NCBI GenBank assembly: GCA_963669265.1
Contig: OY769916.1
Location: forward strand, 2,046,001 to 2,110,000
Direction: 5' to 3'
From: SZUA-547 sp963669265
GTDB taxonomy: Bacteria > Pseudomonadota > Alphaproteobacteria > Rhodobacterales > Rhodobacteraceae
DNA length: 64,000 nucleotides
Under the pieces are notes generated by a model, which saw nothing but the letters and a program-made list of their open reading frames with translations, did no database searches and was not told the origin of the DNA. Made by a program: the position numbers and the translations under genes. Below, piece by piece: positions 1-8,343 of the stretch (positions within the stretch are counted from its first letter, which is position 1; every line of letters begins with the position of its first letter).

Positions 1-1028
1 CGCTCTTCGATCTCCCGGTTGAGCGCGCGGTTGAGGCCGGAGAGCTCGGACCGTTCGCGCTGCGAGACCAGCAACGCGGACCGAATACGCTCCGATCGCA
101 TGAACATGAACGCAGCGAACACTAGCAATATGCCGACAGACGCAATCGCGACGGCCGCAACCGCATCTCGCTGATAGAGCGCGCCGGATCGCAGCAGCCA
201 AAGCTCCCACCCCAGCCAGCCAACCGGGGCGACGCCGCGCAGATAGACGCGATCGTCGATTTTCACCGCCGCGTCGCCCAGATCCGCGACATCCAGTCCG
301 GACAACGGCTGGTCGGCGAATTGACGGCGCCGATCGATGGCGTCGCGGGTCGTATCGCTAAGCGGTCGGGTCGCCCGATACCGCCACTCTTTCCGCCCGG
401 CGATCAGCACGATCCCATCTGAATTGATCAGCAGAACGTCATGCTCCGATGCGGCCCACGCCTCGAACAGCGGATCGAAATCGATCTTCACCGCCAATAC
501 AGCGATGATCGCCCCGGCGGCGTTCTTGACCGGGTGGGAGACGAAGGCGCCCGGCCGCCCGGTTGTGGCCCCGATGGCGAAGACCCGGCCAACTTCCCCT
601 CCCAGCGCCGCCTCGAAATAGCTGCGAAACCGGTAGTTCTGATCGAGATAGGTGTCGGGCTGGCGCCAGTTGGAGGCGGCGACGGTCAACCCGGACCGAT
701 CCATCAAGTAGATCGCCTCGGATTCTGTAGCGAGGGCCAGATCCTCCAAGCGAGCGTTCAGTTCGCTCCGGTTCGCCCCGCTTGCGACCGCCGCTAGATC
801 ATCATCGGTTGAGAGAATTTCGGGTATGTGGCGGCGGCGATCGATCTCGGCCCGCAATGACTGGACATAGAGATGGGCGGTCGCGCGCGCCTGCGAGATC
901 TGCTCGTCGCGCGCGGTGTTCGCCGCGATCACATAGACCGCGACAAGAAGCGTCGCCGCGCCGGCCGCCGCCAATCCTCTCCGCCAGATGCGCGCCACGA
1001 TCCCTCTCGTCTTTCGTCCGCCCGCCAT
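1..1028 (-). CDS. DctB-like membrane sensor histidine kinase (N-terminal part, cut by window edge)
   Basis: Reading the minus strand from the ATG at 1028 gives an uninterrupted frame of 342 codons that runs off the window. A membrane helix lies at about residues 17-37. A periplasmic sensing region of about 250 residues follows, with dCache-like features (YLMDRSG, NYRFRSYFEAAL, GRVFAIG, SHPVKN). A second helix lies at about 287-309, and then a charged coiled-coil begins (RERSELSGLNRALNREIEER). This layout matches DctB-type sensor kinases for C4-dicarboxylates, in which a kinase core follows the coiled coil; that core would lie outside the window. The ligand is inferred only from family resemblance. 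The gene is divergent from the ABC exporter at 1147. Confidence 0.82.
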   Translation of the reverse strand, partial: MAGGRKTRGIVARIWRRGLAAAGAATLLVAVYVIAANTARDEQISQARATAHLYVQSLRAEIDRRRHIPEILSTDDDLAAVASGANRSELNARLEDLALATESEAIYLMDRSGLTVAASNWRQPDTYLDQNYRFRSYFEAALGGEVGRVFAIGATTGRPGAFVSHPVKNAAGAIIAVLAVKIDFDPLFEAWAASEHDVLLINSDGIVLIAGRKEWRYRATRPLSDTTRDAIDRRRQFADQPLSGLDVADLGDAAVKIDDRVYLRGVAPVGWLGWELWLLRSGALYQRDAVAAVAIASVGILLVFAAFMFMRSERIRSALLVSQRERSELSGLNRALNREIEE

Positions 1029-1146
1029 CAGCCTAGCGAAATCTGTACGAAGTTGAACCGCTTGCGCCGCCGCGACCGTAGTTCGGGTTGGCCATGCGCG
1101 GCGCTCAGGATAAGCTCCGCGCCAAGCGCTTGATTTGCGAGGTCCA

Positions 1147-2949
1147 ATGCTGTTTCGCCAGTTTGTAGAACGACTCAGAAGCCGCGGCGACACCGACGGA
1201 TCGGATGAACTGGGCCTCGTGATCGACATTTTTTCGCGGTATTTCTGGCGGTTCCGGCTCAAATACACCGTGATTTTCGTCTGTATTGGGATCACGGCGG
1301 GCGCAACCGCCTATATCGCCTGGTTTATGAAGGATGTGGTGAACTCCGTCTTTGGCGATGCTGAGACATCCAAGATGGGACCGTTCATGGCGGTGATCAG
1401 TCTCGTTTTCATAGTTAAAGGGGCGACCGCCTATATACAGACGGTGCTCTCCAGTCAGATCTCGAATGCAATGGTCGCCGCCCTGCAAAAGCGACTCTAC
1501 GATCACGTGCTGGCGCAACGGGTGTCTTTTTTTGAGACTCATGGCACCGATTCGTTGGTAATGCGCTTTAACCAGGGCGCCTCCGCGATCAACTCGATCA
1601 TGAACCTTCTGGTCACGAAAGGCTTGGCGGACGCCTGCACGTTGATCGGCTTGATTGGCCTGATGCTTTGGACCGACTGGCAATTGACGCTGATCGCAGC
1701 GTTGGGCGGTCCGGTTGTCTTTGGCTCAATATCAGTGATTTTGAAGCGCATCAAAGAAGTCGCAAAATCCGAAGTTCTTGGATTGGAAAAGCTGAATCAA
1801 TTTGTACGTGAAACTGTTCAGGGCGTGGACGTCGTCAAGTCGTACAATCTCGAAGAAAAGATGGCTGAGAGCGCGGACGACGTCATTGAGGCGGTCGAGC
1901 GACGGCGCAACAAGATCGCGCAACTAAAGGCTTTGCCGATCCCGCTGCTGGATACAGTGGGCGGACTCGCCGTCGGCGCCGCAATTCTCTACGCCGGATA
2001 CCGAATTTCCTCGGGGCAAGGCGACCTCGGAACGATGGTCTCGTTCCTGACAGCTTTACTTCTGGCCGCCGATCCGGCGCGCAGGCTCAGTCAACTCAGG
2101 CTTGGACTGCGTCATTCGCTTATAGTGGTTGGCACTGTCTACAAGGTTCTGGCCGATACTCGCCCTGACGCGAGCGGGGATAAGGCCTATGAGGATGTGG
2201 TCGACGCCAAACCTCCGGCGGCGCCGTCAATCACCTTCGATCATGTCCATTTCGCCTACAAAGAAAACGGCGCGCCGGTCCTGAAAGACCTGACGTTTGA
2301 GATCAAGCCCGGGGAGATGGCGGCGTTGGTCGGACCATCCGGCGCGGGAAAGTCCACCGTTCTCGGCCTGACGCTGAAATTCCTCCGACCACAGAAAGGG
2401 CGCGTGTTGTTCGGAGGGGCGGACGCCGCGGAAATTCGCACCAAGAACCTGCGCGACCACATCGCCTATGTCGGGCAGTCGAGCTTTATCTTCCGCGGCT
2501 CGCTCTACGAAAACCTTGCGTTCGGCGATGAATCCATTGAACGGGAGCGCATCCTAGAGGCCTGTGAGATGGTCGGTCTTGGCCCCTTCATAGAGGATCT
2601 CCCGAAAGGTCTGGACTCTGAACTCGGCGAATTGGGCGGCGATATTTCTGGCGGTCAGGCGCAGCGCCTGAACATCGCGCGCGCCATTCTGCGGGACGCG
2701 CCGGTGATGCTGCTGGATGAGGTTACATCCGCGCTAGATGCGGAGAACGAGCAGTTGGTGAAGGATTATGTGCTGTCACAGCAGGGCAAGAAAACGATGC
2801 TGGCGATCGCTCACCGTCTGTCCACCGTGAAGGGCGCCGACAAGATCGTGCTGCTGGACAAGGGTCGGGTGCTGGATATCGGCCGCCACGAAGAACTCGT
2901 GGAGCGCAACGAGTACTACGCCAAGGTCGTCTCGCTGCAATTCGATTGA
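1147..2949 (+). CDS. MsbA-type ABC exporter (fused membrane and ATPase domains)
   Basis: This 600-residue half-transporter has about six membrane helices in residues 40-330, typical of the type I exporter fold. A nucleotide-binding domain follows with Walker A GPSGAGKST (about 395-403), signature SGGQAQRLNIARA (about 500), Walker B VMLLDEVTSALD and an H-loop in AIAHRLST. It probably works as a homodimer in the inner membrane and exports a lipid or other hydrophobic substrate; the substrate cannot be told from sequence. The frame stays open from a TTG at 1135, but the ATG at 1147 has GAGG about 5 bases upstream and is the better start. It is monocistronic and convergent with the next gene. Confidence 0.9.
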   Translation: MLFRQFVERLRSRGDTDGSDELGLVIDIFSRYFWRFRLKYTVIFVCIGITAGATAYIAWFMKDVVNSVFGDAETSKMGPFMAVISLVFIVKGATAYIQTVLSSQISNAMVAALQKRLYDHVLAQRVSFFETHGTDSLVMRFNQGASAINSIMNLLVTKGLADACTLIGLIGLMLWTDWQLTLIAALGGPVVFGSISVILKRIKEVAKSEVLGLEKLNQFVRETVQGVDVVKSYNLEEKMAESADDVIEAVERRRNKIAQLKALPIPLLDTVGGLAVGAAILYAGYRISSGQGDLGTMVSFLTALLLAADPARRLSQLRLGLRHSLIVVGTVYKVLADTRPDASGDKAYEDVVDAKPPAAPSITFDHVHFAYKENGAPVLKDLTFEIKPGEMAALVGPSGAGKSTVLGLTLKFLRPQKGRVLFGGADAAEIRTKNLRDHIAYVGQSSFIFRGSLYENLAFGDESIERERILEACEMVGLGPFIEDLPKGLDSELGELGGDISGGQAQRLNIARAILRDAPVMLLDEVTSALDAENEQLVKDYVLSQQGKKTMLAIAHRLSTVKGADKIVLLDKGRVLDIGRHEELVERNEYYAKVVSLQFD

Positions 2950-2960
2950 TGGGTGCGCCC

Positions 2961-2977
2961 CGGCCCTTTGCGGGCCG
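2961..2977. terminator. Possible hairpin between convergent genes
   Basis: A CGGCCC / GGGCCG inverted repeat with a 5-base loop lies between the stops of the ABC exporter and the first peptidoglycan-binding-like protein. No T-run follows, so terminator function is uncertain. Confidence 0.35.
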
Positions 2978-2991
2978 AGGCGGCGGTGTCG

Positions 2992-3621
2992 TCAGGCCGC
3001 CATCCGTGCGGCGATCTTGTTATACGCCTGGATGATTTCGAAACGGCGGGTCTCGCAAGCGGAGCATTCCTCGTCGAATTTACCGGCGACGTCGAAGGGT
3101 TTTTTCGCGTTGTCGACGATCCCCTTCAGCGTCTCAGGCGCAGTCTTCTTCTGCTTGTCATAAGCCTTCTGCAACTTCGCGACCTTCTCCATCTCAATGC
3201 CCCATTTGGCGTCGGAGATCATCAGCCGCTTCCAGTTCTTGTCATAAACCTCGCGCAGCTTGGCGATACCCGGATCGTCTTTCCAGAGATCCATCGCCGT
3301 GCGTTCGGTCTTGTGCTTCTCGCGCAGTTCACGCCGACGGCGGCGGTTGTCCTTGATCGACCAGACCGCGTCGCCATAGGGCCAGTCCGCGGGCTTCTCG
3401 ACCTTCGCGCCGCCAACTTTCAGCGCGGCCATCGTTTTGGGGCCCGCCTTGCCGTCGGCCTTCAGGCGCTTCTTCTTCTGGATCTCGATCAGCGCCTTCT
3501 CGGTCGCTTGTCCGAAAACACTGTCGGTCTTCAGCTTCGGCTTCGCGCCGGCTTTGTTCATCGCTTCCTGGAGCTTTTTGACCTCAGGGCCCTTGGAGCC
3601 TTTTTTGAGCAGTTTCAACAT
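2992..3621 (-). CDS. Peptidoglycan-binding-like domain protein, copy 1 (209 aa)
   Basis: Residues 1-70 form a PG_binding_1-like domain (LKKGSKGPEVKKLQEAM, then FGQATEKALIEIQ and GPKTMAALK). About 140 mainly helical, Lys/Arg-rich residues follow, including a basic RRRRRELREKHK stretch and a probable coiled coil; a CSAC pair lies near the C-terminus. No signal peptide or membrane helix is visible, which is odd for a wall-binding protein and suggests a cytoplasmic role or non-Sec export. A strong AGGAGG lies upstream of the ATG. The next gene upstream on the same strand encodes a paralogue of exactly the same length. The role of the C-terminal part is unknown. Confidence 0.8.
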   Translation of the reverse strand: MLKLLKKGSKGPEVKKLQEAMNKAGAKPKLKTDSVFGQATEKALIEIQKKKRLKADGKAGPKTMAALKVGGAKVEKPADWPYGDAVWSIKDNRRRRRELREKHKTERTAMDLWKDDPGIAKLREVYDKNWKRLMISDAKWGIEMEKVAKLQKAYDKQKKTAPETLKGIVDNAKKPFDVAGKFDEECSACETRRFEIIQAYNKIAARMAA

Positions 3622-3802
3622 GATCGTTTCCTCCTGAATCTAGATCTCTTAGCGAGCGGCCGGACGCACGGGGTCTGTCGCTGGCGCCGTGGCGGCCGCG
3701 CTAACTGGGTGTTTGCTTTGGTTTGGGGTGTCCGCGTCCCAATTCACGGGGCGCGTAGGTTTTGATGTGCGGCGCGGCCCGGATCGGGAGGCGCCGCGTT
3801 GG

Positions 3803-4432
3803 TCAGGCGGCCTTCTTGGCGGCGAGCGTCTTGAACTTTTCAGCCAGCTTGCCGTTGTCCATAAGAAACTTTTCCGACGCGCGGCTGTTCGTCTCCATCA
3901 CCTTGATCGTGTTGGCCGCAGCCTTGATGATCTCCGGCCCGGCCTTCGGGTTGCGCGCCGCCAGTTTCTCAAAGGATTTCTGGAACTTCACCACTTTGGC
4001 GGCGTCCGTCATCCATTTTTTGTGGGTGGCGAGATAGGCGCGGAAGTTGTTGAAATACTGATTGCGGATTTTTTCGATATCGAAATCGTCGAGATGCCGA
4101 TCCATCTCCATCAGCTCTTTCTTCGTGTCATTCACCATCGCCTTGGTGTTGCCCGAAACGGCCTTGACGATCTTCGTGTAATCGCCATGCGGCCATTTGG
4201 CGGTCTCTTCGGCGCCGCCGCCGACCTTCTTCTTGAGCACCGCCATCGTCTTGGGACCGGCGACGCCGTCATCTTTCAGGCGGTTCTTTTTCTGGAAGTT
4301 TTTCAGCGCCGTTTCGGTCTTGGCGCCAAATCCGCTGTCGAGCTTCAATTTGGGTTTCGCGCCCGCCTTGTTCAGCTGCTCCTGCAGCTTTTTGACTTCA
4401 GCGCCTTTGGAACCCTTTTTCAGCTTGGTCAT
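3803..4432 (-). CDS. Peptidoglycan-binding-like domain protein, copy 2 (209 aa)
   Basis: This is a paralogue of the 2992-3621 gene with the same 209-residue length. Its N-terminus is very close to copy 1 (KKGSKGAEVKKLQEQLNKAG, FGAKTETALKNFQ, GPKTMAVLK). The C-terminal helical part has diverged strongly but keeps a W-P-x-G-D linker motif after the domain. The frame stays open to 4537, but the ATG at 4432 follows GGGGAGG and gives an N-terminus matching copy 1, so it is preferred. No signal peptide is seen. The 181-bp gap between the copies suggests that each may have its own promoter. The function is unknown; a structural or effector-like cargo role is conceivable but unsupported here. Confidence 0.8.
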   Translation of the reverse strand: MTKLKKGSKGAEVKKLQEQLNKAGAKPKLKLDSGFGAKTETALKNFQKKNRLKDDGVAGPKTMAVLKKKVGGGAEETAKWPHGDYTKIVKAVSGNTKAMVNDTKKELMEMDRHLDDFDIEKIRNQYFNNFRAYLATHKKWMTDAAKVVKFQKSFEKLAARNPKAGPEIIKAAANTIKVMETNSRASEKFLMDNGKLAEKFKTLAAKKAA

Positions 4433-4587
4433 GTGAGCCTCCCCTGCTCTGATCTGAGAGGCTTTCGGCGGGAGCCGTTGCGCCTCGATGAACTCGAATT
4501 GGGGGCGATCTGTTGCTTCATCAAGATGTGATGTCACATTTTTGTGGATTTTTCCACATTTTTTCCGACAGATTCCACAAATGTATA

Positions 4588-4619
4588 AATCACTTCAGAG
4601 TCAAAGACTCTGAGTGATT
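4588..4619 (-). terminator. Long hairpin downstream of moaE, probable terminator
   Basis: The arms are 4588-4602 and 4606-4619, near-perfect (14 pairs and one bulged T) around an AAA loop. On the minus strand, downstream of moaE, the hairpin is followed by a T/A-rich run, which fits intrinsic termination of uvrC-pgsA-moaD-moaE. Three GANTC sites fall in the hairpin or its edge. Confidence 0.6.
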
Positions 4620-4663
4620 CAGGCCAAATACATTGAAAATGTTGGAAATTCGTGCTGGCCGGA

Positions 4664-5119
4664 TCAGCTCTTCCGCCACCGCTCCGCCGCCGCGTCATCC
4701 TCACATCGCGCGTCGACCCAGCGCCCGCCCTCCGGCGTCTCTTCCTTTTTCCAGAAGGGCGCCCGGGTCTTCAGGAAGTCCATCAGAAACGCCGCGCCTT
4801 CGAACGCGGCCTGCCGATGGGCGCTCGCCGCGATAACCAGCACGATGCGGTCGCCAGGCGAGAGCTTGCCGTATCTGTGGATGATGGCGGTCCCTTGCAA
4901 GGGCCAGCGCGCGTTCGCCTCGGCCTCAATCTCGGCGAGCGCCTTTTCGGTCATGCCGGGATAATGCTCCAGCTCCATGGCGGAGATCGGCTCTCCGCCC
5001 GCCAGATCGCGGACAAGGCCGGTGAACGTGACGACCGCGCCGATATCCGCGCGGTCTTGCGTCAGCACGTCAATCTCGGCGCGGATGTCGAAATCTTCCG
5101 TTTGAACCCGAACGGACAT
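4664..5119 (-). CDS. moaE: Molybdopterin synthase catalytic subunit MoaE
   Basis: MoaE is the large subunit of molybdopterin synthase. With thiocarboxylated MoaD it converts cyclic pyranopterin monophosphate to molybdopterin in the cytoplasm. The 151-residue product has the family length. It shows VTFTGLVRDLAGGE (containing the conserved Arg), LEHYPGM, IIHRYGKLSPGD and the active-site lysine region LKTRAPFWKKE. moaD lies immediately upstream, 16 bases away, so both subunits are co-expressed. moaE is the last gene of the uvrC-pgsA-moaD-moaE run. The identification is secure. Confidence 0.96.
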   Translation of the reverse strand: MSVRVQTEDFDIRAEIDVLTQDRADIGAVVTFTGLVRDLAGGEPISAMELEHYPGMTEKALAEIEAEANARWPLQGTAIIHRYGKLSPGDRIVLVIAASAHRQAAFEGAAFLMDFLKTRAPFWKKEETPEGGRWVDARCEDDAAAERWRKS

Positions 5120-5135
5120 GGCGCCTCTCCGACGA

Positions 5136-5384
5136 TCAGCCGCCCGTCACGGGCGGAAAGAACGCGACCTCGCGCACGCCCGCGATCGGCGCCTCCAGAT
5201 CCGCTTGCTCCTGGTCCAAAGCCACCCGGATCGCCGCCAGATCGGCGAAGGCGGCGGCGTAGCGCGGATCGCGCGCCTTCAGGGTCTCGATCAGCTCGGC
5301 GACCGTGCTGGCCCCGCTCGCGTCCACATCCTCGCTGCCGGCGCCCACGCGCTCCCTCAGCCATGCGAAGTAGAGAACCTTCAT
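5136..5384 (-). CDS. moaD: Molybdopterin synthase sulfur carrier subunit MoaD
   Basis: This 82-residue ubiquitin-fold protein ends in the diagnostic Gly-Gly (PPVTGG), the site of adenylation and thiocarboxylation. It begins MKVLYFAWLRERVG, as MoaD proteins do. It supplies sulfur to MoaE for molybdopterin synthesis. Its start overlaps the end of pgsA by 4 bases (ATGA type), so translational coupling is likely, and moaE follows directly. Confidence 0.96.
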   Translation of the reverse strand: MKVLYFAWLRERVGAGSEDVDASGASTVAELIETLKARDPRYAAAFADLAAIRVALDQEQADLEAPIAGVREVAFFPPVTGG

Positions 5385-5950
5385 GACTTGTCCTCCCGCG
5401 CCTGAATCTCAGCGACGCCTTTCGAGAAGTAATCCCAGCCGGTGATGGCGGTCAGCGCCGCCGCGATCCACAGCAACACCGTGCCGATGATCATGATCTG
5501 CAGCCCTCCTTCGAAAGGGGGCGCGATATCCACCAACAGCAGCGCGCCGATGGCGATCATCTGAACCGTGGTCTTCCACTTGGCGAGAATGGTGACGTCC
5601 AGTTTCACGTCGCCCAGAAACTCCCGCAGGCCGGAGACCAGAATCTCGCGGGTGATAATGACGGCGGCAGGCACCATGAAGGTCCACTCGCCGTCTGTCT
5701 TTGTCGCGATGGCGAGCAGCATCAGGACGACCATCACCTTGTCGCCGATCGGATCGAGCATCTTGCCGATCAGGCTGGTCTGGTTCAGCTCCCGCGCCAG
5801 CCAGCCGTCCAGATAGTCGGTGATAGAGGCGATGGCGAACAGAATAAACGCCGTAAGCGCCCAGCCCGATCCGCCCACCGCGATCATCAGCGCGACGACA
5901 GGCGCCGCCGCGATCCGCGTCAGGGTCAGGATATTCGGTATCGTCCACAT
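5381..5950 (-). CDS. pgsA: CDP-diacylglycerol-glycerol-3-phosphate 3-phosphatidyltransferase
   Basis: This 189-residue integral membrane enzyme makes phosphatidylglycerophosphate, the first committed step to phosphatidylglycerol and cardiolipin. The CDP-alcohol phosphotransferase signature is complete: DG-x2-AR-x8-G-x3-D-x3-D, read in DYLDGWLAREL and GKMLDPIGDK. The N-terminus MWTIPNILTLTRI is typical of PgsA. Several membrane helices span residues 8-180. It lies 18 bases downstream of uvrC and overlaps moaD by 4 bases; this gene order is common in alphaproteobacteria. Confidence 0.96.
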   Translation of the reverse strand: MWTIPNILTLTRIAAAPVVALMIAVGGSGWALTAFILFAIASITDYLDGWLARELNQTSLIGKMLDPIGDKVMVVLMLLAIATKTDGEWTFMVPAAVIITREILVSGLREFLGDVKLDVTILAKWKTTVQMIAIGALLLVDIAPPFEGGLQIMIIGTVLLWIAAALTAITGWDYFSKGVAEIQAREDKS

Positions 5951-5968
5951 GGTGTGCGTTAAAGCAGA

Positions 5969-7957
5969 TCACGGCCCGCCATGAAAGAACGCGTAGATGC
6001 GCTCCGCCATCGCAGCCGAGATTCCGTCCACAGCCTTCAAGTCTTCGACTCCCGCGCGGCTGACCGCCTTGGCGGACCCGAAATGCGCCAGCAAAGCGCG
6101 TTTGCGGGCCGGTCCCACGCCCGGCGCTTCGTCCAGCGGCGTTGCGCCGATCGCCTTTGCCCGCTTTGCGCGATGCGCGCCGATCGCGAATCTGTGCGCC
6201 TCATCGCGCAGGCGTTGGATGAAATAGAGCGTCGGATCGCGATGCGGCAATGCGAATGGCCGCCGTCCGGGAGCGTGGAACTCCTCCTTGCCCGCGTCGC
6301 GGTCAACCCCTTTTGCGACGCCGATCAGGGCGACATCCTCCACGCCGAGCTCCGCCAGCGCGTCGACCACCGCTGTGACTTGCCCCGCGCCGCCATCGAT
6401 CAGCAGCAGATCGGGCCACATGCCCTGCTCTCGATCCGGGTCTTCCTTGAGCAACCGTTTGAAGCGGCGGTCCAGCACCTCCTTCATCATCCCGAAATCG
6501 TCGCCCGGCGTCAGATCGGCGCCCTTGATGTTGAACTTGCGATACTGGGATTTGAGGAACCCGTCCGGCCCCGCGACGATCATCGCGCCGACCGCGTTTG
6601 CGCCCTGGATATGCGAGTTGTCATAGACTTCGATGCGCCCTGGGGACGCGTCCAGATCAAACGCGTCCGCCAGACCGGCCAGCAACTTCACCTGCGTCGC
6701 GGACTCGGCCATGCGCCGCCCCAGCGCCTCCCGCGCGTTCTGCGCCGCATGCTCGACAAGCCGTCGCTTCTCGCCCCGCTGCGGCGTCGTCACCGCGACC
6801 TTGCGACCGGCCGACAGGGTCAGCGCCTCCTCCAGCAGGTCCCGGTTCTCAACCTCGTGGCTTAGAAGCAGCAGGCGCGCGGGCGTGGTCTTCTCACCAT
6901 AGAACTGGGCGATAAACGCCTCCAGAATCTCCATCGGCTCGGCGCCGCTTGCGACGCGCGGAAAATACGCGCGGTTGCCCCAATTCTGGTGCGAGCGAAA
7001 AAAGAACACCTGAATGCAACTCTGCCCGCCTTCGGAATGCAGCGCGATCACGTCTGCCTCGGCGACGCCCTCCGGGTTCACATCCTGACTGGCCTGAACC
7101 TGCGTCAGCGAGCGTATTCTGTCGCGGTACACGGCGGCGCGCTCGAACTCCATCGCAGCCGACGCCTCAGCCATTTTCTCCGCCAGCTCCTCCTGCACGC
7201 TGGTTGAACGGCCATGCAGGAAGCGGCTGGCGTCTTCGACCAGCGCCGCGTACTCGGTCTCATCTATATAGCCGACGCAGGGCGCCGCGCAGCGCTTGAT
7301 CTGATAAAGCAGGCATGGCCGGGTCCGATTTTCGAAATAACTGTCCGAGCAGGTCCGCAGCAGAAACGCCTTTTGAAGCTGATTGATGGTGCGGTTGACC
7401 GCGCCGGCAGAGGCGAAGGGGCCGAAATAGTCGCCCTTCTCACGCCGCGCGCCACGATGTTTGACCAGTTGCGCGAACACGTGCTCACGTTTGACAAGAA
7501 TATGCGGGAAGGATTTATCGTCGCGCTGCAGCACGTTGTATTTCGGCTTAAGCTGCTTGATCAGATTCGCCTCTAAGAGGAGCGCTTCCGTCTCCGTCTC
7601 CGTCGTGACGAACATCATCGACGCCGTGGCCGAGATCACGCGCTGGATCCGCGCCGGATTACCCTGATAGGTGGCGTAGTTGGCGACCCGGTTTCTCAGG
7701 TTCCGCGCTTTGCCGACATAAAGAACCGCGGCCTTCGCATCGAGCATGCGATAAACCCCCGGCGAGTCGGGAAGTGTTTTGAGGTATCGGCGCACCACAT
7801 CCGGGCCGGTCGGCGGACCATCGTCCCGCGCGTCGGCGCCCGCCGCCTCGACCGCGTCGTCAGGCCCGGAATAGGGCGCGCCGTCTTCCTCAAAGCCGAG
7901 CGACTTCGCACGCGCCTCAATCTTGGGTCCGGGGTTTGTCTTTGCGTCCTTTTTCAT
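5969..7957 (-). CDS. uvrC: Excinuclease ABC subunit C
   Basis: UvrC makes both incisions around bulky DNA lesions in nucleotide excision repair, together with UvrA and UvrB. The 662-residue product has a GIY-YIG nuclease domain at about 55-140 (LPDSPGVYRMLDAKAAVLYVGKA), the family Cys pattern (RPCLLYQIKRC), a UVR region near 255-290, the RNase H-like second nuclease (EVYDNSHIQG, LLIDGGAGQV) and C-terminal helix-hairpin-helix motifs. An N-terminal extension of about 50 acidic residues precedes the nuclease domain. It heads the run with pgsA, moaD and moaE; its promoter should lie in the AT-rich region above 7957. Confidence 0.97.
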   Translation of the reverse strand: MKKDAKTNPGPKIEARAKSLGFEEDGAPYSGPDDAVEAAGADARDDGPPTGPDVVRRYLKTLPDSPGVYRMLDAKAAVLYVGKARNLRNRVANYATYQGNPARIQRVISATASMMFVTTETETEALLLEANLIKQLKPKYNVLQRDDKSFPHILVKREHVFAQLVKHRGARREKGDYFGPFASAGAVNRTINQLQKAFLLRTCSDSYFENRTRPCLLYQIKRCAAPCVGYIDETEYAALVEDASRFLHGRSTSVQEELAEKMAEASAAMEFERAAVYRDRIRSLTQVQASQDVNPEGVAEADVIALHSEGGQSCIQVFFFRSHQNWGNRAYFPRVASGAEPMEILEAFIAQFYGEKTTPARLLLLSHEVENRDLLEEALTLSAGRKVAVTTPQRGEKRRLVEHAAQNAREALGRRMAESATQVKLLAGLADAFDLDASPGRIEVYDNSHIQGANAVGAMIVAGPDGFLKSQYRKFNIKGADLTPGDDFGMMKEVLDRRFKRLLKEDPDREQGMWPDLLLIDGGAGQVTAVVDALAELGVEDVALIGVAKGVDRDAGKEEFHAPGRRPFALPHRDPTLYFIQRLRDEAHRFAIGAHRAKRAKAIGATPLDEAPGVGPARKRALLAHFGSAKAVSRAGVEDLKAVDGISAAMAERIYAFFHGGP

Positions 7958-8343
7958 GGTCCAGGCGTACTTCGCCCCTCGTTGGAAAGGGAAAAATCGA
8001 GGTTTCGGATTCTATCCCCGTTTTCTGTGGATATCTCTGTCAATAAACATGACCACACGCGGACTCTCGTTGAAGACTCAATGGCTTTTAGATGTGCTTA
8101 TTTTTTAGGCATAGTTTTAACCTATTGAAAATTAAGGGTTATTAGTGTCTTAGAGTCGTCGCATCCGCAGAGGTAACGGAATCGTGTCGATTCTGCGGCG
8201 ATCGCCCGTCAAGTGGAAAATCTTCGCGGAAAGCCCCGCAATGGGTATGGACAGAGGATCATTCCTGAAGTAGCGGTGCCGCGAATCCGTCTATCCCGCC
8301 CGTATCCCGCAGCGATGCGTAAAGCTCATCGGAAATTTGTCAA
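7958..8343. other. AT-rich intergenic region with GANTC cluster and a near-perfect DnaA box
   Basis: No gene is visible in these 386 bases. The stretch 8080-8150 is very AT-rich. TGTGGATAT at 8026-8034 is one base from a DnaA box on the minus strand. Seven GANTC sites occur (starts 8008, 8062, 8075, 8153, 8179, 8189, 8283). An interrupted inverted repeat lies at 8165-8198 (CCGCAG..GAATCG / CGATTC TGCGG). It must hold the uvrC promoter; other roles are open. Confidence 0.5.

Noticed and set aside
2953..3765. Plus-strand frame opposite the first twin gene
   Set aside because: The minus strand has a strong ribosome site and a recognised domain; the plus frame does not.
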